A stretch of 64,000 nt of DNA from Allantophomopsis cytisporea (taxonomy: Eukaryota > Ascomycota > Leotiomycetes > Phacidiales > Phacidiaceae). A program made the position numbers and the translations under genes. Location of the stretch: positions 806,001-870,000 of the forward strand of contig CP103030.1 in the NCBI GenBank assembly GCA_024752435.1, read 5' to 3'. A model generated the notes under the pieces. It worked only from the letters and a program-made list of their open reading frames with translations. It was not told the origin of the DNA and searched no databases. This document shows positions 1 to 11,770 of the stretch, in pieces (position 1 is the stretch's first letter; every line of letters begins with the position of its first letter).

Positions 1-986
1 GACAAGGAGTTCGTGAGTTTCTTCCTCGCTTCCAGTTCTCTTCCACTACTGCCAGCCTGTGGCCTGACATACTCTGTCACTATTTCCATGATAGCTCGCC
101 AGCAAGCATAAAGCAAGAGTCTGGCCTTCATGCCTTCCTCTCCAACCCCTTTCCCTGTACTTTGTTGGGTTTGCCAGGCTTTTAGAAACTCCTGGGATGG
201 GTCCTCGAAACGTTTCAACACCATTGGGTCTCCAAAGATACCTTGGCTCCAATTTTGAAGCCCGCTAACACGAACACCATTCGGACCCCCATGAGTTAGT
301 AGCACTTTCTCACTGTCTTCCGCGTCGAGCACAACCAATCGCGGTATTTCCACCTCGTCCAGCGCCGATACCCACCTGGCCGCATGCCAGCGAATTCTTT
401 CGTACGGAAGATTCACAGACATGTCTTCTCCATCACGCAGAACACTTTCCAAGAGCGACATGAATGCCTCAGTCCAATTTTTGGAGCCTGCTCCAGCGCA
501 AACCTCGGACACTCGACCAAATTTTGCCGTTGGTGAAAGGATGGTTGAGAATTGGCGGTGGAGATTATCCAGTTGCGTATTGATCTTGCATCTCTCCGCT
601 GCGGTGAGTTTTTCAGACATTGCGGAGAACGACTTGCCCTCTATGGAGGTCACGATGTTGTATGGAGTTTTAAAACCGACTGCTGTTGGTGAATGCTTTA
701 TCAAGTTTGGGACTATCTTCTTAACGTCGATGGGGGTGGTGGTTTTGGCGAGGAAGGACAAGAGGGTGGCTTCATCGTAGACAAGATTGGACTCGTGACG
801 AAATAGACGGACGTTTGACAATGCCGGTGTGGACAAGTTGATGAACTTTTCAGAATGCGATATAGAAATGCGGAAGAGCCTCACGGGACATTTGCCGGGT
901 ATAGCCACGATTGAATGGACCTTGACTCCGGGGAAGGCATGTCGAACTGCCTCTTCTATCTTTTGACTGGAGAAGGGCGTAGTCAT
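1..986 (-). CDS. Degenerate APH-fold phosphotransferase-like protein (5' part; gene runs off the window)
   Basis: Reading leftwards from an ATG at 986, the frame stays open for about 328 codons to the window edge, so the C-terminus is missing. An in-frame TAA lies upstream of the ATG. The layout is that of the aminoglycoside phosphotransferase (APH) kinase-like family: a small N-lobe, then a hinge-like stretch with IEGKSFSAMSEKLTAAER, then a helix ending in LDNLHRQF, then a C-lobe. The catalytic loop, normally HGDxxxxN, reads HGGPNGVRVSG here, and the metal-binding IDW position reads LQNW, followed by GIFGDP. Both usual aspartates therefore seem to be replaced. It may be a pseudokinase or a fast-evolving member with an unknown substrate. 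Such proteins are common in filamentous fungi and often poorly characterised. No frameshift is seen. Confidence 0.7.
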   Translation of the reverse strand, partial: MTTPFSSQKIEEAVRHAFPGVKVHSIVAIPGKCPVRLFRISISHSEKFINLSTPALSNVRLFRHESNLVYDEATLLSFLAKTTTPIDVKKIVPNLIKHSPTAVGFKTPYNIVTSIEGKSFSAMSEKLTAAERCKINTQLDNLHRQFSTILSPTAKFGRVSEVCAGAGSKNWTEAFMSLLESVLRDGEDMSVNLPYERIRWHAARWVSALDEVEIPRLVVLDAEDSEKVLLTHGGPNGVRVSGLQNWSQGIFGDPMVLKRFEDPSQEFLKAWQTQQSTGKGVGEEGMKARLLLYACWRAIMEIVTEYVRPQAGSSGRELEARKKLTNSL

Positions 987-1504
987 ATTGATAATGGGGT
1001 GAGCGGCATGATCAAGACCATTTGAGAAACGTAGAACAGGTTACGAGCAGCAATTGAGTAAAAATCAAAAAAGAGCAGGACGGTCACCTCTTCAATGAGC
1101 CTATATATACATGCCTTCCTCACATATGGTATTCATACTATCGGCTTTGTTTACACACTGTCTGCAAAGAAAGGGCTTTTTTTCCCAGCTAATTGAGTAA
1201 CGTTTCACAGGAAAAGGTGGAGCGAGGAAGAGTGGAAGGAAGAGTGTATCATGGATTCAAAGTCATAACGTGCTGAGCATTTTCGCAAGATCCTGCCATT
1301 GGCTCCAGCTTGAGTTCGACGATGCGAGCCGTGCTGATGGAGTTGGTTCGGTAGTGGAGTGGTGGAGTAGCTCACCACTACACCAACCCCCGGCCGCGTA
1401 ATTCAACGCTATGCTGTCCTCGTTTCGAGTGGCTTTTTCCCTCCCCGTAAAGCGGATGGCCATCTAAGATATCCCATATTGATACGTATGAACGTATGAA
1501 TGAG

Positions 1505-1540
1505 TGTATGTATGTATGTATGTATGTATGTATGTACGTA
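1505..1540. repeat. (GTAT)n microsatellite
   Basis: About nine near-perfect copies of a GTAT tetranucleotide. The same unit recurs at 3369-3409 and, in shorter runs, near 29050, 30250 and 30310. Confidence 0.9.
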
Positions 1541-2723
1541 TCCACGCCATCATCGCTCTTGTCTGTACTGTATCTTACTGCCGTACTCAGTCAGACACCT
1601 TGATTTGACTTGACTTGATTCGACTTGCCTTGCCTTGCCTCACCTTACCTACCTTACCTTGCCGTTATGCGTTGTTCGAGGAAGCGATGATTGAAACGCA
1701 GCCAGGGTTGGGCGCAAGAGGCGCAGGACAGGGCAGCATCAAGACTGAATGGCTTTCGGCTGAGTACAGTTCATACATTACACACATGGTTGTCCACGGA
1801 CATCACATCAAGCTTGCAAGACCTTCGATTGTAGCGACGTCGATCAGGCTCGAATGTTTTAGCCGGGGGGGATCCAATGGTAGAACATGGAGCATGTCAC
1901 TATCAGAGATGTCCTCCGGATCTTCATACCTGTATTCAGTCGTAGCTGCTCATCATTTCTTGCGCCAGAACCTAGTTGGTACTCAGAAGTTGAGTGTTGT
2001 GTGTTGCGCGTATGCATATAAAATTTACCAAGTTATTCGGGTTGCGAGGATCAGGAAAGAAACTTCATAATGCACGAGTACATACATATACGCGTTTACA
2101 TGTATGCATAACCTTCATCAAAGGCACATATTTATGCATACTCAATACATACATGTATATTAACATACATATATATATGCTTTACTTTGAGTTTGTATGT
2201 ATCTATGTATACAACAAGTACGCACCTACAAAGGCCCTTCACGTCTGTCGTACGACAAACCAAAAATAGACAGACGTCCAGGTTCCCTTTTCCAGATCTC
2301 CATCTCCAATCTCTAATAAGCACATGATATACATGATGAGGGTACCAACACTAAAGCATATAATTATCCAAAATGCCGCAATACGTAGCACATGATAGTA
2401 TAGAATGAACAATTCCAAATTCCCAAGCTTCCTCAACGAAGCCGAGGACCCGCAATGCTCCCCAAGCAAAGCAAAGTCCTCAGCCCAAGTGGTCAACAGC
2501 GGCACGTAACCCAGCATAAAAACTCCCCGGCACTTCCAGAACACCACGTTCTCTAATCCTCGCCTGAGTTTACTCAACTCGGCTAGTCCAGGTCCTTTCG
2601 GGACGGGATGCTTTTCAATTGGCTACACGAAGCGAGAGAGAGAGCATCAAAGAACATGCGAACTTCGGCTGATGATATCGAGGCGAGGAGTGACGATGAC
2701 AGGTTATGTGAGGTGAGAAAATA

Positions 2724-2731
<8 letters not shown>

Positions 2732-2755
<24 letters not shown>

Positions 2756-2760
2756 CAAGA
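2732..2760. repeat. (GA)n microsatellite
   Basis: A GA dinucleotide run that continues with interruptions into a purine-rich tract to about 2790. Confidence 0.85.
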
Positions 2761-2840
2761 GAGACAGAGACAGACACAGACACAGAGAGCAACATGGTCA
2801 TTGACGCCGAGTGAGGGTCTTGGGGCCGAGCTGTGAGAGC

Positions 2841-2876
2841 CGTTGAGCGTTGAGCGTTGAGCGTTGAGCGTTGAGC
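2841..2876. repeat. Five tandem copies of a 7-base unit (CGTTGAG)
   Basis: Five perfect head-to-tail copies of CGTTGAG with no interruption. Confidence 0.9.
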
Positions 2877-3364
2877 TACATTTGGATACTTGCACGTCTT
2901 GTCATGTACATGCCTGTCCTGCCCTGCGACCCTGTGGCGGCACAGACTGATGTGCGTCCGGGTTGGGTTGTTGCGCTGCTTTGCTATTGAATGTTCATGC
3001 GAGCTACCATCTTTTGAGACGACTATGTACCTATGTATGAGACTCGACTTCACAGCATGGCAAGAGTATTGCTGACCAGCCGGAACCTTTTGGCATGGAA
3101 GGAGTGGAAGGAGTGGAAGGAAAGGGGAAGGTTTGGAGGCGTCAAAAAGTCATCGGCATAGGAATGGGCAAGCCGAACAATGTCTGAATGGCGGTCTGGC
3201 TTGTACCTTGGGATGCAGACTGAGGCAATGCGCTGATGCATTTTGTCAGAACGCTTTGTCTGAGTATGGTTCAACCTTGGGTGCTCTAGTTCATTTCATT
3301 CTACTTAGTCTGCTTGACTCTAGTCGCCTTGCACATTGCGGGGTGGGAATGTTGGAGCGGTGTC

Positions 3365-3368
<4 letters not shown>

Positions 3369-3409
<41 letters not shown>
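3369..3409. repeat. (GTAT)n microsatellite
   Basis: About ten perfect tetranucleotide copies, about 210 bases downstream of the TAN1-like stop codon (the gene is on the minus strand). Confidence 0.9.
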
Positions 3410-3411
<2 letters not shown>

Positions 3412-3620
3412 AACTTGAATACAACACATACGGATCTGGCCAGACTCGGATGTTAGAGCGAGTCGGGTCGGGAGCTGGGCAATTGTCTACTATTGCATGA
3501 ATCGGTAGTCTCAACCCAGACATTTCATTCAACTGTCTCTTTCCATTTGACCGGTGCTGGTCTGACCATCCAATCTACGTATTCGTAGCCTACTCGTCTT
3601 CTTTATCCTAATCGTACACA

Positions 3621-4974
3621 TTATGCCTGCAAGTTTGTGGCTTTCTCCTGCTCTTCGATCTCATTCCTAATGATATCGGAAAGATCCTTGGCCTCTTCCT
3701 GCTCCTTAATTTGCTTCTTGAGTTGACCGCCAGCCTTCTCGGGAGGATTGGACTCTTGCTTCTTCTCCTGCTCGGCTGCCGCCTTGACACCTGGGTGCAT
3801 GATCTCGTGTAAATTGTACCTCTTCAAGCGGATGAAACTCTCATTCGGCACCACACTGACTCCAAGGGATGTCTAAGCCATCGTCATTCTCAGCTGGGGC
3901 TCACTCGGATGCCATGGGATATAGGTGTACATACCTGGTAGATTTCTACCAACACCATCAAGTCGGGGTTTCCAAGATTCACTTGATGGTAAGAGGAGAT
4001 ACAAGAAGCGACTTGCTTAATAACCGCATCTCTCTTCAGCGTGCTGTGATTTCGGATAGTGGGACGAATCGCGTACTATGACGATTAGCAAGATTTTCTC
4101 TCAGCCATAACCAACACGACAACTTACAGAAGGACCAGCACCTCTCTCGCCCTCACTCTTGCCCTCTTCCCGCAGCGTGAAACTCTTCGCCAGTACAGTC
4201 CTACATACATCCTCCAGTCCGCGATCTGTAGCCTTCTCCATACAGGTCATTGGTGTCAAGCGATTCAAAAATCTACTCTGTACCTTGCCCTCCATCACTG
4301 CTTCACAGATTTGCTCGACAAACTTGACGGGATTAATGCGCTCATCGATCTTGAAGAACAATACACACTGCACAGAGAGTCTGATAGACTGGAAAAGGCG
4401 TTTTGGTGCATTCTTACCACGCTTGGTCATGTCTGCCAATTCGGCCTCTATCGAGGCTTCGATGTCTACTTCCTTCTCGTCATCCTCCTCAAACGCTGCT
4501 GTGTCGCTCAGCCCATAGAAATCCTCAGCGCACTATGAGGCCCATTAATCCATGATCGAGGATTTCTCAAACGTCTGCCCTTACCTTGCTGAAGATCTCC
4601 TTAATCTCGGCGGTTGCTTTGCCCTCCTTGCCCCTCTCGCACGTTACCCAGATGCCTTGGTCGCCTGGCTCAATACCTCGTCTTGATTTCTCGTTCATCT
4701 TGGTCTTCTGGTGAGGTGTCTGCCACTTACCGCCTGAGCCACCCTGTAATTCCATTAGACAATATATACATTATGAAAGCGTCCATAAGAATAGCATGTA
4801 GAAGGAGACAAAAGATACAATGTTCTGCTTCAAAGTGATGTGCATATGTGCACGTGACCATGAAAGTGCGAAGGACGCAAAGCGACAAGAGAAATGGGTA
4901 CACACCTTGCTCTTCTTCCCTCCCCTGTCATCCTGAGGACCCGAAGAAGCCTTGCGCTTATTGCTATCCGCCAT
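3621..4974 (-). CDS. TAN1: TAN1-like THUMP-domain tRNA acetylation protein
   Basis: Five exons read leftwards: 4974-4906, 4743-4585, 4532-4128, 4075-3935 and 3872-3621, giving 341 residues with no leftover bases. The N-terminus is lysine-rich. Next comes GDQGIWVTCERGKEGKA, an acidic linker, then a THUMP domain with RLFQSIRLSVQCVLFFKI, the conserved TPMTCMEKAT block, and a segment reading YAIRPTIRNHS followed by NPDLMVLVEIYQTSLGVSVV. This order is typical of Tan1, the RNA-binding partner of the Kre33/NAT10 acetyltransferase needed for N4-acetylcytidine at position 12 of tRNA-Leu and tRNA-Ser. A charged, probably coiled-coil tail of about 55 residues follows the domain. The gene stands alone; its nearest neighbours are more than 2.5 kb away. 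Confidence 0.93.
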
Positions 4975-7651
4975 GGTCGTGGTGTGTTGAGAAGATTACA
5001 CGCTCACAAATCTAGCACAGAATTTGGTTTCGAAGCTTTGTCAACCTTACATATGAGGCAATGACATTTCCCACATCATGGTAGATCTTAAAGGGAAGGT
5101 TTAAGCTGAAGTCAAATATACTCTTCAAGACACTGACTTTACCAGATTCATCGCTACCGACATATGTTATGTGTTATGTTTCTGATGGAACATACATTTT
5201 TGAGACGATTCAGAATTGTCAGGCTAAAGCAAACTGTTTCTGGTAAACCTTGGACTTCGAGGCGAGTGACGGAGACATTCCGACATACCGCAACTTCACC
5301 ACGCCTTTTACATCCCTCTTGTATACGAAGAGCCAGATTCGGGCAGGATGATCACCATATCTGACTTATACTTTACCAAAGTGAACAATGTTCCTACTTT
5401 TTCAAAAGCTCGTCAACAAGAGACCTTCTTGGCAGAGCTGAGCTCTTGGTATCGCTTCCCAAGATGGCTTCCCCGAGAAGCGAGCATCTCCTTACTCTGA
5501 ATCCTAGTAGATCATATATTTTACAAATTCCAAAGATCGAAATCGAGGTCGTGACCAAGATCCCTGATGGTGTCACCTTATTCCTTGGTTTCAAGTACTA
5601 CAATACACCCTTCTTTGCCCTATTGCAAGTTTGCAAGTGGTTACACACAGTTCGGCTAACATCTTGCAGAAGTATTTGACCACGTCGTGACGTTCTTTTG
5701 GAGCCTATCTTACTTTATGGCGGCTGACTTTGGAATGCCGTGACTCTAAATAAACTTTGCTTTGTCTGGTGCATATATCTTGAACTGTCTGGAAAAGGCT
5801 GCAGACTACGCGAAGTCTTATTTTAGCAGCTGTACAGCTTCCTCACTTCCTTCGCTGACTCCAGACTCTTTCCCCACTCAGTTGCGATGGAAAGCATCCA
5901 CAGCTGTTCTTTTCGCTTCCATATTCCAACACATAACACTTTCCCCAATTCATGGGTTGCCTTCCATTATCTTGGTGTGAAGTGAAGACTTGGTTTTCAT
6001 ACTCGCTTATATATCACTTTAATCGGGTCACATTATATATTGCAAACAACGATGAGCTTATCATGCAATTCGTTCGATTGGGCAGTTACGACTTTAGCAA
6101 AGTGTGTTAGACATCAGGTCAGGTAAAGACTCTTGACGCGGTTCGAAATCTACACACTGTACAAAATTGTGGAAAGCTTGACTTGACAACCTACCTATGT
6201 TGCTATTGATCACTGAACTTTAGTTGAAATTTCCAACTTGCATTTTCTAATTACGTGACGTGAGCAGATGAATCAAAGAAATCCTTGGCTCGGTGTAGCA
6301 GAATCAAATAGAGATTTGAATGAGCTTTTCATGACACCTCCTGTTGGCCCAGGAATTCATATGTTAGTCAAACCGACCTCAATATGTTTGGCTTGTGATC
6401 TATTGTTGACATGTGATGAGGTATCCTACAAGCTCTTTAAGCATGAAATGATAGGAAAAGGCAGCATTGATGAGATCGAATCCGTGTTTACACCAAACAG
6501 ACTCACATTCAGCACTCACGTCATAATGTATCAAAAAGCGTACAATATTCTTCAACATACATATATGCAGACTTGATGATGAAACATCCTATAAGGAAGA
6601 ATTTCAAGGGAAATAGGAAGGAAGGGAAAGGAAGAAGAAAAAAGAGGAAGAAAAAAAAGGGGCCGGTGCGAGATTCGAACTGGCAAAAGATCAATGGGTA
6701 GGAGAGTGCAGTCTCGTATCATATTGCAGAAAACCTGCCCGCAGATTTTGCTATTCGTGGACTTACCATTTCCAAGTTGGAGAGAAGGGGGAATCGACCA
6801 CTGCACCAGTCAACCTTGGAAGTTGAGGTTTTGGGCTTATTTGGCTATATGTTATTATTAAAGAACTATGAGCTAGGTAAAACCAATAAACAATACAAGT
6901 AACAAAACATATAATTGTAAACATACAATGTAAAAGAAGGTTCATATGAACATTGAAAGCAAAAATATATAAAAGGGTTTTATTCGATTTGTTATTGTGC
7001 CGAAGCTGAGATTCGAATAGCCGTTCTCTTACTGTATTCCACTCCACACGTTTGATCGAGAGTAGCTCAATGAGCCTATACTATTGCAGCCAATCTTTCT
7101 ATTGCGAACTTGTGAATAACCTGTTCACGTCAATAAATCTTTACATCAAGCGTCTTCTCAATCCAGCACGAGTATGATCTTGAATGTCGCGTTGGATGGT
7201 GACCAAGAGAACAAGGGGTGCATTTCAGTATAAACCGGCTGCCGATCCTTGTTGTTGTTTGATACCCGATAACGTTAATCATGATGTTTTCGCAAGGTAG
7301 CATTCATGGTGATTCAATGCTCTTACAGAATGTTCGATATGCGTCTGAGATTCCCATGTCCGAACTTAGTATCCATTGTTGGAATCAAGTCTGGCTGTTC
7401 CATATCCCAAGACAACTAAAACAAAATAAAATTTCTAATCAAAAATGACAAGAAAGGGTTCTATACAACATCCAGTCGAAGATCTCAGAGTAGTTTTTCA
7501 AACACAGTTCTATTGTTTGACATCAGTATTATATAGCTTTTATAGCAAGTATTCATCACATTGCCCGAAAAACTTCCACAAGTCGCCAGCAATCATTCAT
7601 TTCGACGAATTGCAAGAGACAATCTATTTCGACCATAACTTCATGCAATCT
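4975..7651. other. Intergenic region, no supported gene
   Basis: Only short frames occur. One plus-strand frame with a true ATG at 6268 (102 codons) has no recognisable features. The minus strand at 6653-6826 looks like a decayed Pol III gene (listed separately). The rest is AT-rich with no clear coding bias. Confidence 0.55.
6653..6826 (-). pseudogene. Possible tRNA-derived relic with Pol III boxes
   Basis: On the minus strand an A-box match (TGGTGCAGTGG) near 6808-6818 is followed by a B-box-like GTTCGAATC near 6672-6680 and a run of eight T directly after the presumed 3' end. The T-arm around the B box pairs at four of five positions, but the acceptor and D stems pair poorly. The A and B boxes are about 130 bases apart, which would need a large intron. 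It reads as a decayed tRNA or tRNA-derived element rather than a working gene. Confidence 0.3.
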
Positions 7652-9405
7652 TCAATTTGCTCTTGGCGAGAACCTGACATGCAACTCAGGCTTCTTCCAC
7701 AATCCCATCAACTTACTATCCTTTTGCCAATCAACATTTAACTCTGTCAATTCCCACTCAAAGTGCCAGGCCATTCTTGCCAAGATAATCCTCAACTCGA
7801 CGTATGCTAAATTGATACCCAAACAAGCTCTCGGACCCAACATGAACGGCCTAGAAGCATTCTTATTATCGCCATCAAAACGTGACTCATAGAATGGATG
7901 ATCGGCAGAAAGCCAGCGCTCCGGAAGGAAATCCAATGGCGATGCCCAGTATGCTGGCGAGCGGGTGGTAGTATATGAGGAGGTCGACACAATAGCTCCA
8001 GACGGCACCCAGTTTCCGTCGATGGAGGCGCCGTGGCTAACGCGTGGCAAGCCGAAGGGGACAGGTGGGAACATACGAAGACCTTCCTCGATAACGGCGT
8101 GCAGGTACTGTAGATGCTGGGTGGAGTCACCATCAATCTCCTTCGGATTATTGAATGCGGCGCGGACCTCATCCTGAAGGCGCTTGAGCTTCGAAGGGTC
8201 GGTGGTCAGAAAGTAGGTCACTGCAGCAAGAGTCGTCGCTGTAGTTTCTGAACCTGCTACTATAAGCAGATTTGCTTGCGTCAGAAGGAAGCTCTCGCGG
8301 CCTTGGTTCGTGTTCTTAGAGCTTAGGAAATTGGAAAAGAAGTCGTATTGATTGTTCTCCCGTCTGAGCCGTGCAGATACTTTTTCACGGCTCAATCGTA
8401 GGTGCTCTACACGCTTTGCGTCCAGTCCCGGTGGCATCAAAAACCTCCTGAAAGTGTAGGTCCATGGGAGTCGCCAAAAGACATCAACGAAGGAGCGTGC
8501 GAAGACGGATTGAAGAACGATGTTCACCCAGGGATGAGATTCAGCTGTTACATGTTAGAGATAACGTGTTTGGAAGTATATATTTAGATATACAGTACCA
8601 TTTTCACAAGCGTTGAAAGATTCACCAAAACTCAGTTCTCCTATTATGTCGAATGTCACCCAGTTATACCACTACATGGATTTAGCATAGTACAATTCAG
8701 CAACATATGTTGCATACCTCAGTCACGTTAATTCCTTGCGGGGTGTTGCCCAGACGTTCGATCTGACTTATGAATATGTCGACATACTTGAGAACAATGG
8801 TAGTCTGTTCACGTAGTGATTTGGCACTGAAAGCATGTGAGAGGGTCTTGCGAACTTCTCGGTGCTTCGCCGGATTAGCTGAACGATCTGTAAGTACTAA
8901 ATTCCCATACACAATATATATCAAATGCTTACTTTCATGTACTATGCTAGGCTCCAGGTCATTTTGAGTATAGAACTGGCCTTTCAAGAGTGGCCTATGG
9001 CCTTTATTCGCATGGCCATATATATCTTGAAAGCTCTGTGCAGTGGCAAAGGAGAGGTCGTTAGGGGCGACTCGAACTACATCTCCATACTTCTCATGCA
9101 AAGTAGCGATAATATGAGGGTATCTACCACCAATCCTTGTTGAATTTAGTGTCATGTTGGATCAAGTCAGCCTAAGAAACCTTACCAACTTCGAGCATAC
9201 CAGACATTGGATATAGCAGCTCTCTTTGGTCCGGGGTATTTTGCAAGCGGGTGGAAGTACAAATTATATATGCATCTTGCCACAGCATATAGAAAGACCT
9301 GATAACTGTCAGTGAAAGATTACCACAACATAGGTTTCATTGACATACCGAGACAGTTGCAAGCCCAAGAGCTTGCACAGGGGATATTGGAATGGCCTCA
9401 AGCAT
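7652..9405 (-). CDS. Cytochrome P450 monooxygenase
   Basis: Six exons read leftwards: 9405-9349, 9298-9186, 9135-8933, 8887-8718, 8671-8599 and 8544-7652, giving 502 residues. The N-terminal hydrophobic anchor is followed by FHPLAKYPGPK (proline-rich hinge) and GRYPHIIATLHEKYGDVVR. The I-helix reads AGSETT, the K-helix ExxR is EEGLR, the PERF region is LPERW, and the heme loop FMLGPRACLG carries the axial cysteine near residue 446. All hallmarks are intact, so it should bind heme and act at the ER membrane. The style resembles fungal P450s close to isotrichodermin C-15 hydroxylases (CYP65-like), but the substrate cannot be read from sequence. No other secondary-metabolism gene lies beside it, so it looks like an orphan P450. 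Confidence 0.95.
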
Positions 9406-11136
9406 GATCAGCGAGGTAAGAAGCAAAAAGAGAAATTCAAGATACCACAAAGAGGCTTTGATACCCAACCCAAAAAGAGATCAGGTACTACTTATGTAAA
9501 GACGAGAACTCCAACACGGACTACCTCCTGTCGCCACAACCACCTGTATTATGCATGTTGCTGTAGGGAAGCTGAATATCCGAAATATACCGTCTACCAT
9601 TATGCAATTGTGCATCTTACAGAAGAGCGTGCACCTATTAGGCACAAACCATGCATGAGAATGGAAGCCCATGGCACACATTGACTTTGTGTAGAGCGTT
9701 TTTCTCCTCAAATATCACGCAAACTTTCCACAATATTCATGGCGGGGAATGAAGCTTAGAGACACCATTGCATATGGCGCACCGTCCCTGGTATGAACTA
9801 CTCTCCTGTATGTCCACAAGATGTCGCAAGAAGCTCGAATTGCGGGGCCTTAACCCATGTCAACGGTGGATAGGCCGATTTCACCGCGAGATATCGAGCA
9901 GTCAAAGCCCACTTATGGTCACTATCTGTAGTTGATTGACTGTGGGTGCAACCCTTCGAGAGTCAAGACTGACTCTCCAAACTGCACTACTTGAATTGAC
10001 AGTCCAATGCATGCACTCTTTGGGCAAAGTGGTTCGGCCTATGTACGTGCATGTTTTGTCAGCAAAACAATATCGAGGAGGAAGGTCAAGATCGAGGGGC
10101 TGTATTCATCTTCATGCAGCGAACTGTATGCATCCAGCACGGCTCAGACGGAAATCGGCACACCTATGCGTCATTTTTCTGGCAATTTCAAGCAATTATA
10201 TAGACCAGGAGAAGCTGCAATGTAAGTACTTGATATGATATGTATGTGGTTATGTTATGTACCCCTGGATGGCTTTGCCCCCTCAATGATGATATGATTG
10301 TGAACGCGAAGTCCGAGAGATGCGCATTGCTGTCGTTGAGGAATCTCGAAGTGCCGAGGAGTACATACATAATTCAGCATTTGTTTTATGCATGGAATGT
10401 TTTGGAGACTCCATTCCGGGTATGCAGGTGGAATGGAAATCCTGGGTGATCGAGAGTTAAATCTGATTGGTCGATGTAAAGGTGTCCATATGTACGCAGT
10501 ATGTATGCTATGAGAATGCGCACGGAAAATGAGTTTGGATTTAACCACGAGACTGTCGCGAGACGAGCACGAGGAGGTACCAGGTCCCCGGCAACACCAA
10601 ACCGCCGGCAATAACCCAGGTCATTGACAGTGTTTGTCACCTCGGCTGGTGATTCAATGAGTTTGGCAGTGTCACCTGAAATAATATTTGGATGTCTAAT
10701 TGGATTAATCGTGTATTTTTTAGATAGATACTTATTCGAACACAGAGTGTAAATAATGATGTGAAGATGACATACGACCATGCTGATAGTGGACTTTCTG
10801 CTAGTCAAGTACAAACGAGCTGTCGATTGGAAATTGCGTGTGAGGGGAGAGTCCGGAGGCGACAATAGTATTCATTGGGCAAATTTCTGGTATATATGTT
10901 AGGTAGATCATCAGCAGACACATCCTATATGATGTTCAATTATATGCGAATGCCGTCATGCAGTCAGATTCTTATGTTCATTCAACCCTCCCAAGAACTG
11001 ACCGGCTCTCCATCCCATGGCTTCGTCACCATTGGGTGATCGAAGTTGCGGGGAGGCCCAAATTTGATCAACCTTTGAACCTTAATAGAACTCCAAATAT
11101 GTAATGCTTGAGATCCCTAACGAGTCGTGGCTACCC
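9406..11136. other. Intergenic region, no supported gene
   Basis: This is the promoter side of the P450 followed by the 3' flank of COX20. A minus-strand frame at 10386-10865 is long (159 codons) but begins at TTG and shows no family motif. I see no RNA gene. Confidence 0.55.
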
Positions 11137-11770
11137 TCACCAGAACTTCCAACTGGACTTCTTGGCCTCTTCAGCCAATCTATCGGCTTCCTCTTTCGCC
11201 TTCCTTCTTTCGGCTCTTTTCTTCTCACGTTCCTGCTCTTTCTCGAGCTTCTTTCGGTCGATAATTTCAACGGCCCGCTTCATATATTGCTTCTCTAATC
11301 GTCTTTTGTATAGGCAGAACTCATAATTGGCAATTCCAGCGAAACAGAATGTCCCCACAGCCCAATTGCATGCCTTTGGTATTGGTGCTACAGTGATGGT
11401 TAGCAATGCTAACGTTGTGGGTAGAAATCAAAGATGTCTTTTTGCTACCTTTCAACAGAGCTCTAATTCCTCCCATTCCAAATCCAGCTCCGAGACCCGT
11501 CAGAAGAGACTCTCGCACGCACGGGTATTTGTGGACTTCTTTAAAATCTTCCAGTCTCACTGTCTTTACAGCATCCGTCAGGCCAGGTTGTGCCGATCTT
11601 GAGACTGCTCCTGCAGTATTTTGCCCCGAGCCATCAGGTAATGCGTTCGCATTGCTTGGGGCGTTAAAAACTTCGTAGACTTTGGGTTGCGATACGTGTG
11701 CGGGAGGCTCTGTCTCTCCAGGAGGTGGACCTCTAAGCGTCGGATTCGGATCTGTAGGCTTGTCTGACAT
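11137..11770 (-). CDS. COX20: Cytochrome c oxidase assembly protein COX20
   Basis: Two exons (11770-11449 and 11387-11137) encode 190 residues. After a proline-rich N-terminus come YPCVRESLLTGLGAGFGMGG and ACNWAVGTFCFAG, the two membrane-spanning blocks of the Cox20 family, then a C-terminal tail rich in K, R and E that is probably coiled coil (EKEQEREKKRAERRKAKEE). In yeast, Cox20 is an inner-membrane chaperone for newly made Cox2 and is needed for complex IV assembly. The gene is head to head with MSH2, the two start codons being separated by 341 bases. An intron splits the second conserved block, as confirmed by the clean phase-1 junction. Confidence 0.93.

Larger units (their letters stand above)
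987..3620. other. Intergenic region rich in microsatellites
   Basis: No gene could be supported. The stretch holds GTAT tetranucleotide runs near 1505 and 3369, a GA run near 2732, and five copies of a 7-base unit at 2841. A minus-strand open frame at 2239-2577 has a hydrophobic segment but starts only at a TTG codon and matches no family I know. The part next to 986 is presumably the promoter of the phosphotransferase-like gene. Confidence 0.6.

Noticed and set aside
1290..1395. A-box (TGGTGTAGTGG) and B-box-like (GTCGAACTC) words on the minus strand
   Set aside because: The B-box lacks a base and the stems do not pair as in a tRNA.
2239..2577. Minus-strand frame of 112 codons with a hydrophobic segment
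   Set aside because: It starts only at TTG, shows no family motif and lies among microsatellites.
6268..6576. Plus-strand ATG frame of 102 codons
   Set aside because: No recognisable domain and mixed codon use; cannot be told from chance in AT-rich DNA.
6990..7060. TTCGAATC word on the minus strand, resembling a T-loop
   Set aside because: The flanking bases do not form a T-stem and no A-box precedes it.
10386..10865. Minus-strand frame of 159 codons
   Set aside because: It starts at TTG; no recognisable domain and no supporting splice pattern.
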